From positions 23,289 through 87,288 of the forward strand of contig CAYOBW010000004.1 in assembly GCA_964402115.1 (NCBI GenBank): DNA of 64,000 bases, in the 5' to 3' direction. The position numbers and the translations under genes were made by a program. The stretch's first letter is position 1, and each line of letters opens with the position of its first letter. The stretch is from CAYOBW01 sp964402115. Its GTDB lineage: Bacteria; Verrucomicrobiota; Kiritimatiellia; UBA8416; CAYOBW01. This document shows, one piece after another, positions 60,701 to 64,000 of the stretch. The notes under the pieces were generated by a model. It saw nothing but the letters and a program-made list of their open reading frames with translations, was not told where the DNA came from and searched no databases.

Positions 60701-63700
60701 AGGTTGTTCACGCGCGCGTCTCGTTGAGTCCCGGTACGCTGGTCGCGGGCACTTACGAGGGCAAGGTGCGGCTCACGGCGGGCAGCCAGTGGAAGGATAT
60801 CGGCGTGCATTTCCAGGTGGCGAATCCGGCGGCCGCCGTTCTGGCGGTGACGCCCGAGCGGCTGTCCGTGACCGTGCCGCGTTTCCAGACGGCCAGGGAT
60901 GCGAGGTTCGACGTGCGGAATGCCGGGGGCGGCAGCCTCGCGTTCTATGTGACCGGAGATGCGAACTGGCTGGAGACACTGCCCGCAACGTCGGCGACGG
61001 ACTTGTGGCCTTGCGGCACCGATGGGACGACGCAACGGGTGCGCTTCAGGAGTCAGAATCTGGCCGAGGGCACGTACAACGCGACGCTCACCGTGCACAG
61101 CGCGGTGGGCGATGCTGCGTTGCCGGTGGCGTTAACGGTGGCGGCGCCGGAGCGCTACGCCTTGGTCGTGAACGTTATCGGCAACGGTTCTGTGCTTTAT
61201 GTGCCGGCATCGGCGGACGGACGCTACGCCCACGGCACGCGCGTGGACATGCGGGCTCAGCCGGGTTTCGGGCAGGAGTGTGTGTACTGGGACGGGGTGG
61301 GAGGCCGTACGCTTGAACCGATTCGCAGCACCGCGATGACCGCGGAAAGGCGTTTCGACGTCAGCTTCAGGCCGCGCGCCCGCTTGTACGGTAACGTGCG
61401 GAACGCCGTAACTCACGAGGCGCTGCACGGTGCGGCGGTGGAAGTCGTTGGTTTGGGCGACGACGAGACGGATGGTTACGGACTGTATAGCTTCTTCGTA
61501 AGCGGGCGTGACTGGGTCAGCGCGCGCGCGTCGCGACCGGGATACAAGACCGCGGCCTGGGTAACGTGCCTCGTGACCGCGGGCGCGCAGATCAAGGAGG
61601 ATTTCGACCTTCAGCCGGAGGTCCTGCGCAACGTGTCGGCGCACCAGTTGCCCGGCACCAAGATCGTCGAGGTGACATACGACCTGGTGGGGCAGCCGTA
61701 CGACCGGCGCGAGGTGCAGCTCGACTTTTCCGACAACCAGCAGTTGAACTGGAACATCGTGCCCGCGCCCGGCTCGCTGACAGGACAGGTGGGCACGGGC
61801 ATCCGGCCGGCGAAAGGTCTGCGTATCCGCTGGAATGCCGAACCGACCCACAACCTCCAGCGGATCGACGAGATGGCTGCCCGCGTGCGCGTGGACGGCG
61901 TCGAGGGTGTGTCGGGACGCTTTGGGCTGAACACGGCCCGCAGGTCGGCGGTCGTGCGCGTGTACGGCGACAAGAACCGCAATGGCCGCTACGATCCCGG
62001 CGAAGCGCTGGCGGACGCGGAGTGTTACGCGGGGGGGCGGACGCCGGAGCACTTCGCAGGGGGCAGCGACGCGAGCGGCTGTGTCTCGCTCGGCGCCATC
62101 TCCCCCGGCAGCCGCTTCTTCGCGCGCAAGGCGATGTACGCCCGTGCCGCGGAGAAGGAGAGCCACGGGGCCGTGGACAACACGATGTACCGGCTCTATC
62201 TGGACAGCGATGTCGGACCGGCGAGCGACGAGGACACCACGATGTACCGGCGCTGGGAGACGTACCAGTTCTCCGATGCGCAATGGCAGGCAGCGGGGCG
62301 GGGCGAGGTCGTGGACGTGCCGCTCAAGCACGCGCTCTTCGTGTACAACCTGATCGTGGACATTCCCGGCGAGCACTGGATGACGGTCCCGCAGCAGCGC
62401 TACGAGATCGCGGCGGCCAAGGCGTCACGCTACCTCTACCAGATCACGTACGGACAAATGAAGTTCAACAAGATCTACTTCACGTACAGAGACGAAGGCG
62501 CGAGAAAGAACGCGGATGTCGAGATCCATCGCGGGGCGGGGCGGGCCTCCGCCTATGTGGGCGGTATCTGGTCGGATGAAATGTGGTGGTACCAGACTGA
62601 CATCAACATTCACGAACTCGATCAAACCTGGCATTTTCCGGACGTGGGAGAGAGTTGGAGTCGCACGCTCGTGCACGAGTTCCTCCACTACGCGCTGACG
62701 TTTCGGGACGAGTACATCACGGGTGAGATGGACCAGTACGAGTTCACGGACTGCCGGCTCAAATCGCCGGCGTTCTACCCGCCGAATTACGGGGCGATGG
62801 ACAACGAGTCCGGCACTATCCAACTGTCGTCGTGGAACGACTACGCGCCGGGCGTCGAGGATCTGCACTGGGCGGTCGTGGATAGTATCATGCCCAAGCA
62901 ATTCGGATCGTATCGGCGCCCGTGCTGGACGGACTGGCAGCGCTTCCACGAGGTGGCCTTCGGTGGCGTTCCCGTCGAGTTGATCGGGCCTCCGTCCGGA
63001 CGGTTCGTGGATGGCAAGTCCACGTCCCAGGACCGGCAGTTCGCGCCCGCCGTGAACGGGCCATACCCGGTGTGCCAGACGAAGTGGGAGACCGGGCCGT
63101 GGGTGGAACGGACGAACGAGGAGGCAAACCCGAATGCGCGGGTCACGGGGGCGCCCGATGCCACGGTGAAGATTCGCTGCCGGCGTGACGGAATCCCGTG
63201 GACCAATGCGGCCGTCGCCGTGTATTTGCCCTACGTGGGCATCATGCCGGCGCCTGCCAGCGGGTTGATGCTCATGCCCACCGTCACGAAGTACACTGGC
63301 AAGCACGGCGTCTGCACGATCATGTGGCTGCCGGCTGACTGTACACTGAAGGTGCAGGATGGCGGGGTGACCAAGGCACTGGCACGCGTGGCCGGCGTAC
63401 CGTCCACATTCGATTTCGATTTCACGGACTTCGGCGCGGACGGCCAGGCGCTGCACGTGCTGGCGCTGGCGGACGCCGATGCGCCCGTGCCCCTGCAGGT
63501 CGCAGCCAGCCTGATGGGGGAACTGGTGCAACTGCGCCTTTGGACCGGCGTCGGACTTGTGTCGAACCCCGTGGTGGTGGCACACCACCAGGCGGGCAAG
63601 GCGCTGGTCAGCGTGACGAACGTGGTGTTCGCGGGCGGAATGGACGGGCGGACGTTCATGACGACGCTCGACCTGAGCAAGGGCTATGCGGGGCAGGTGG

Positions 63701-64000
63701 AGATCCGCGGGCTCGCCGCCGACGGCCGTACGCTCTACCGGGCGGACGATTTCGAGACCTTCCTCCTGAATACGAATCCGGCGCCGTCGGAGGTCATTGT
63801 GCGCGGCTCGGCGGGGGCCCTGCGGTTGAACACGCGCAGCGTGTTGTATCGCTCCAATGGACCTTTTGTCAGGCCGGCCGGCTACGCGCAGCCGACCAAC
63901 CAGGTCGGGCCGTCCTTTGCCGTCACGCTGGACATGGGGCGCAATCTCGACGCGGCGAACTTCGTCTTCGTCGATCTCCCGCTGGGGCCCCACGCGCTCG
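57703..64000 (+). CDS. Giant exported protein: BACON-like repeats, propeller, metalloprotease-like domain (truncated by window)
   Basis: At least 2099 residues; the frame is open from ATG 57703 (AAAGGG upstream) to the window edge. The signal peptide ends near PATGHA. Residues ~31-546 and ~830-1147 hold about eight beta-sandwich repeats marked by WLTVAP-type and LAAGTYTAEVTV-type strings, as in BACON-like domains. Residues ~550-829 look like a TolB/PD40-type propeller (AAFSPDGRRIALVQRR). An InlB-like repeat (~1148-1224), a carboxypeptidase-regulatory-like domain (~1225-1305) and a calcium loop (DKNRNGRYDPGEA, ~1417) follow. H1658-E-F-L-H1662 with DEY seven residues on matches HExxH metalloproteases of the M64 type. 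A surface or secreted peptidase is likely; the C-terminus is unknown. Confidence 0.82.
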   Translation, partial: MHAVRYTSSRSFLLFGLAVVLGGMPATGHADNLGAIPSAFNRSAAEGAPLTPDQFQIRNATSDMPLDFRISQAPPWLTVAPVSGVCTSTPTTVTLTYLTTHLPVGTYNGVLAVESNAASNAPLEVAVNVTVTPSAMTIRVEPPAIELTFTEGMLSSTTSVIEVWNGGTAGVRQMMPYSVSDNATWLSVPAGGGSSTGERTQHTLQFSGLSQLAAGTYTAEVTVAAPGYAVNTPQVVPVTLHVKPNITLTLDPPAVEMWTTLGMLPTSAQLQVRTSGGIVPVTIASLSPWLTASPTSGLASSDFPVNVTLSAQSREMAAGTYYTAVTVNAEGGAQAQCTVKLTISPNGMVLAYDGTFKATAPVGSAPVETGMGVWNRGGTEAISYRAWTMVQPGDPGWLSVAPAVATTGADRVIHTLSFDPAGLAEGTYQVMLSVTPLNAGTWPPSTTVVFEVCSALTSTPAAVELTMEAGQAAPPAVLQLRNAGSANPVGFSLISSDPSVTATPSAGILTTSQSVTVNVDTAVLPVGHHAFSLRLLGYCQEVDIPVFVHVTEARGRFDERLVFDADLDGDSDLWTMPPRAGAAPRKLYAKPGDQHLVGVSRDGLRVLFTEDDTAGTVGRVLSLETGTETDLGPVFAPVWMPESDSILDASSATPPMTLDRVGLDGRRQVLVRDRDYCRPAAVGQLNSTIYYFQSARRLGPSAVKSFRIGTGAVRAVAPSGTGARLDGDLHPDEKTLAYRLQSRLGTTVRTTLRTTPTRPSTDDGAFPGVPTDADCLGAAFSPDGRRIALVQRRLNRSAIVLAAARGGAQTELAAESGAERFGGAIDWVYLYAVEPAIAVTPALITLSGTQGSTNLVAGAFAITNTGNAFLQYELTANVPWLGTAPSFGACGGESDTIVVQANAGELAAGVHTGVVRVASNGGADQSVRVAFTVAPAPAVIGTLAEVNAAGIAGGAAVVLQLPVWNEGYARLNATVSTGDAWIRVLTPAVGCDGSTSGPPEVVHARVSLSPGTLVAGTYEGKVRLTAGSQWKDIGVHFQVANPAAAVLAVTPERLSVTVPRFQTARDARFDVRNAGGGSLAFYVTGDANWLETLPATSATDLWPCGTDGTTQRVRFRSQNLAEGTYNATLTVHSAVGDAALPVALTVAAPERYALVVNVIGNGSVLYVPASADGRYAHGTRVDMRAQPGFGQECVYWDGVGGRTLEPIRSTAMTAERRFDVSFRPRARLYGNVRNAVTHEALHGAAVEVVGLGDDETDGYGLYSFFVSGRDWVSARASRPGYKTAAWVTCLVTAGAQIKEDFDLQPEVLRNVSAHQLPGTKIVEVTYDLVGQPYDRREVQLDFSDNQQLNWNIVPAPGSLTGQVGTGIRPAKGLRIRWNAEPTHNLQRIDEMAARVRVDGVEGVSGRFGLNTARRSAVVRVYGDKNRNGRYDPGEALADAECYAGGRTPEHFAGGSDASGCVSLGAISPGSRFFARKAMYARAAEKESHGAVDNTMYRLYLDSDVGPASDEDTTMYRRWETYQFSDAQWQAAGRGEVVDVPLKHALFVYNLIVDIPGEHWMTVPQQRYEIAAAKASRYLYQITYGQMKFNKIYFTYRDEGARKNADVEIHRGAGRASAYVGGIWSDEMWWYQTDINIHELDQTWHFPDVGESWSRTLVHEFLHYALTFRDEYITGEMDQYEFTDCRLKSPAFYPPNYGAMDNESGTIQLSSWNDYAPGVEDLHWAVVDSIMPKQFGSYRRPCWTDWQRFHEVAFGGVPVELIGPPSGRFVDGKSTSQDRQFAPAVNGPYPVCQTKWETGPWVERTNEEANPNARVTGAPDATVKIRCRRDGIPWTNAAVAVYLPYVGIMPAPASGLMLMPTVTKYTGKHGVCTIMWLPADCTLKVQDGGVTKALARVAGVPSTFDFDFTDFGADGQALHVLALADADAPVPLQVAASLMGELVQLRLWTGVGLVSNPVVVAHHQAGKALVSVTNVVFAGGMDGRTFMTTLDLSKGYAGQVEIRGLAADGRTLYRADDFETFLLNTNPAPSEVIVRGSAGALRLNTRSVLYRSNGPFVRPAGYAQPTNQVGPSFAVTLDMGRNLDAANFVFVDLPLGPHAL

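Noticed and set aside
1..64000. tRNA, rRNA, CRISPR array, insertion sequence or prophage
   Set aside because: None could be recognised by eye; there are no regularly spaced repeats, transposase motifs or cloverleaf-like segments that I could support.

Overview
The window is GC-rich (about 65-70% by eye) bacterial DNA, gene-dense on both strands. It carries two secreted sulfatases, large secreted carbohydrate-active and adhesin-like proteins, repeats of the kind that accompany autotransporters, and Asp-rich calcium-loop tails. This gene style suggests a polysaccharide-degrading member of the PVC group, most likely Kiritimatiellota or a relative. That placement is inferred from gene style; there is no rRNA or other phylogenetic marker here. 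No tRNA, rRNA, CRISPR array, insertion sequence or prophage was recognised.

Layout. 1-2.7 kb (+): the end of a GH127-type glycosidase, an AmrS-type radical SAM enzyme and a discoidin-domain lipoprotein. 2.7-12.5 kb (-): one tightly packed operon. It reads, in transcription order, TatD-like hydrolase (EboB), UbiA prenyltransferase (EboC), phosphodiesterase (EboF), dehydroquinate-synthase-like enzyme (EboD), TIM-barrel epimerase (EboE), a PlsY-like acyltransferase, a GNAT/class-V aminotransferase fusion and a sulfatase. This is an Ebo/EDB-type cluster, a conserved and chemically unresolved pathway, with unusual additions and no eboA. 12.5-21 kb (-): a Tad/Flp pilus locus (two Flp-like pilins, TadE/G-like proteins, CpaB, an FHA-domain TadA ATPase, TadB, TadC) that runs directly into the Ebo genes. 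21-24.5 kb (+), divergent from the pilins: an exported protein with many CxxCxGxG knuckles, coupled to a membrane Ser/Thr kinase. 24.7-27.2 kb (+): a lower-GC type II restriction-modification islet (Vsr, C5 methyltransferase, putative nuclease). 27.3-34.1 kb (+): a very large secreted glycosidase-like protein, a PmoA-like protein and an M3 oligopeptidase. 34.1-41.1 kb (-): a nucleotide-sugar operon (VanZ-like, sugar kinase-nucleotidyltransferase fusion, WecB, nucleotide-sugar dehydrogenase, sugar epimerase, Gmd). 41.3-45.5 kb: a tandem-repeat protein (+) and an iduronate-type sulfatase (-). 45.9-54.5 kb (-): an autotransporter-type repeat protein, ThpR, PrmA, a GH99/WbsX-like protein and a LamG protein. 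54.8-64 kb (+): a secreted protein with a calcium-loop tail, a small conserved protein, and a giant exported protein that runs off the window. The giant protein has about eight BACON-like repeats, a propeller and a metalloprotease-like HExxH motif.

How it fits together. Most of the window concerns the cell surface and extracellular glycan: desulfation and hydrolysis of sulfated polysaccharide, an adhesive pilus, precursor sugars for a surface polysaccharide, and a probable prenylated or acylated small molecule from the Ebo-type operon. Stop/start overlaps (ATGA or TGATG) run through the Ebo operon, so its products are probably made together.
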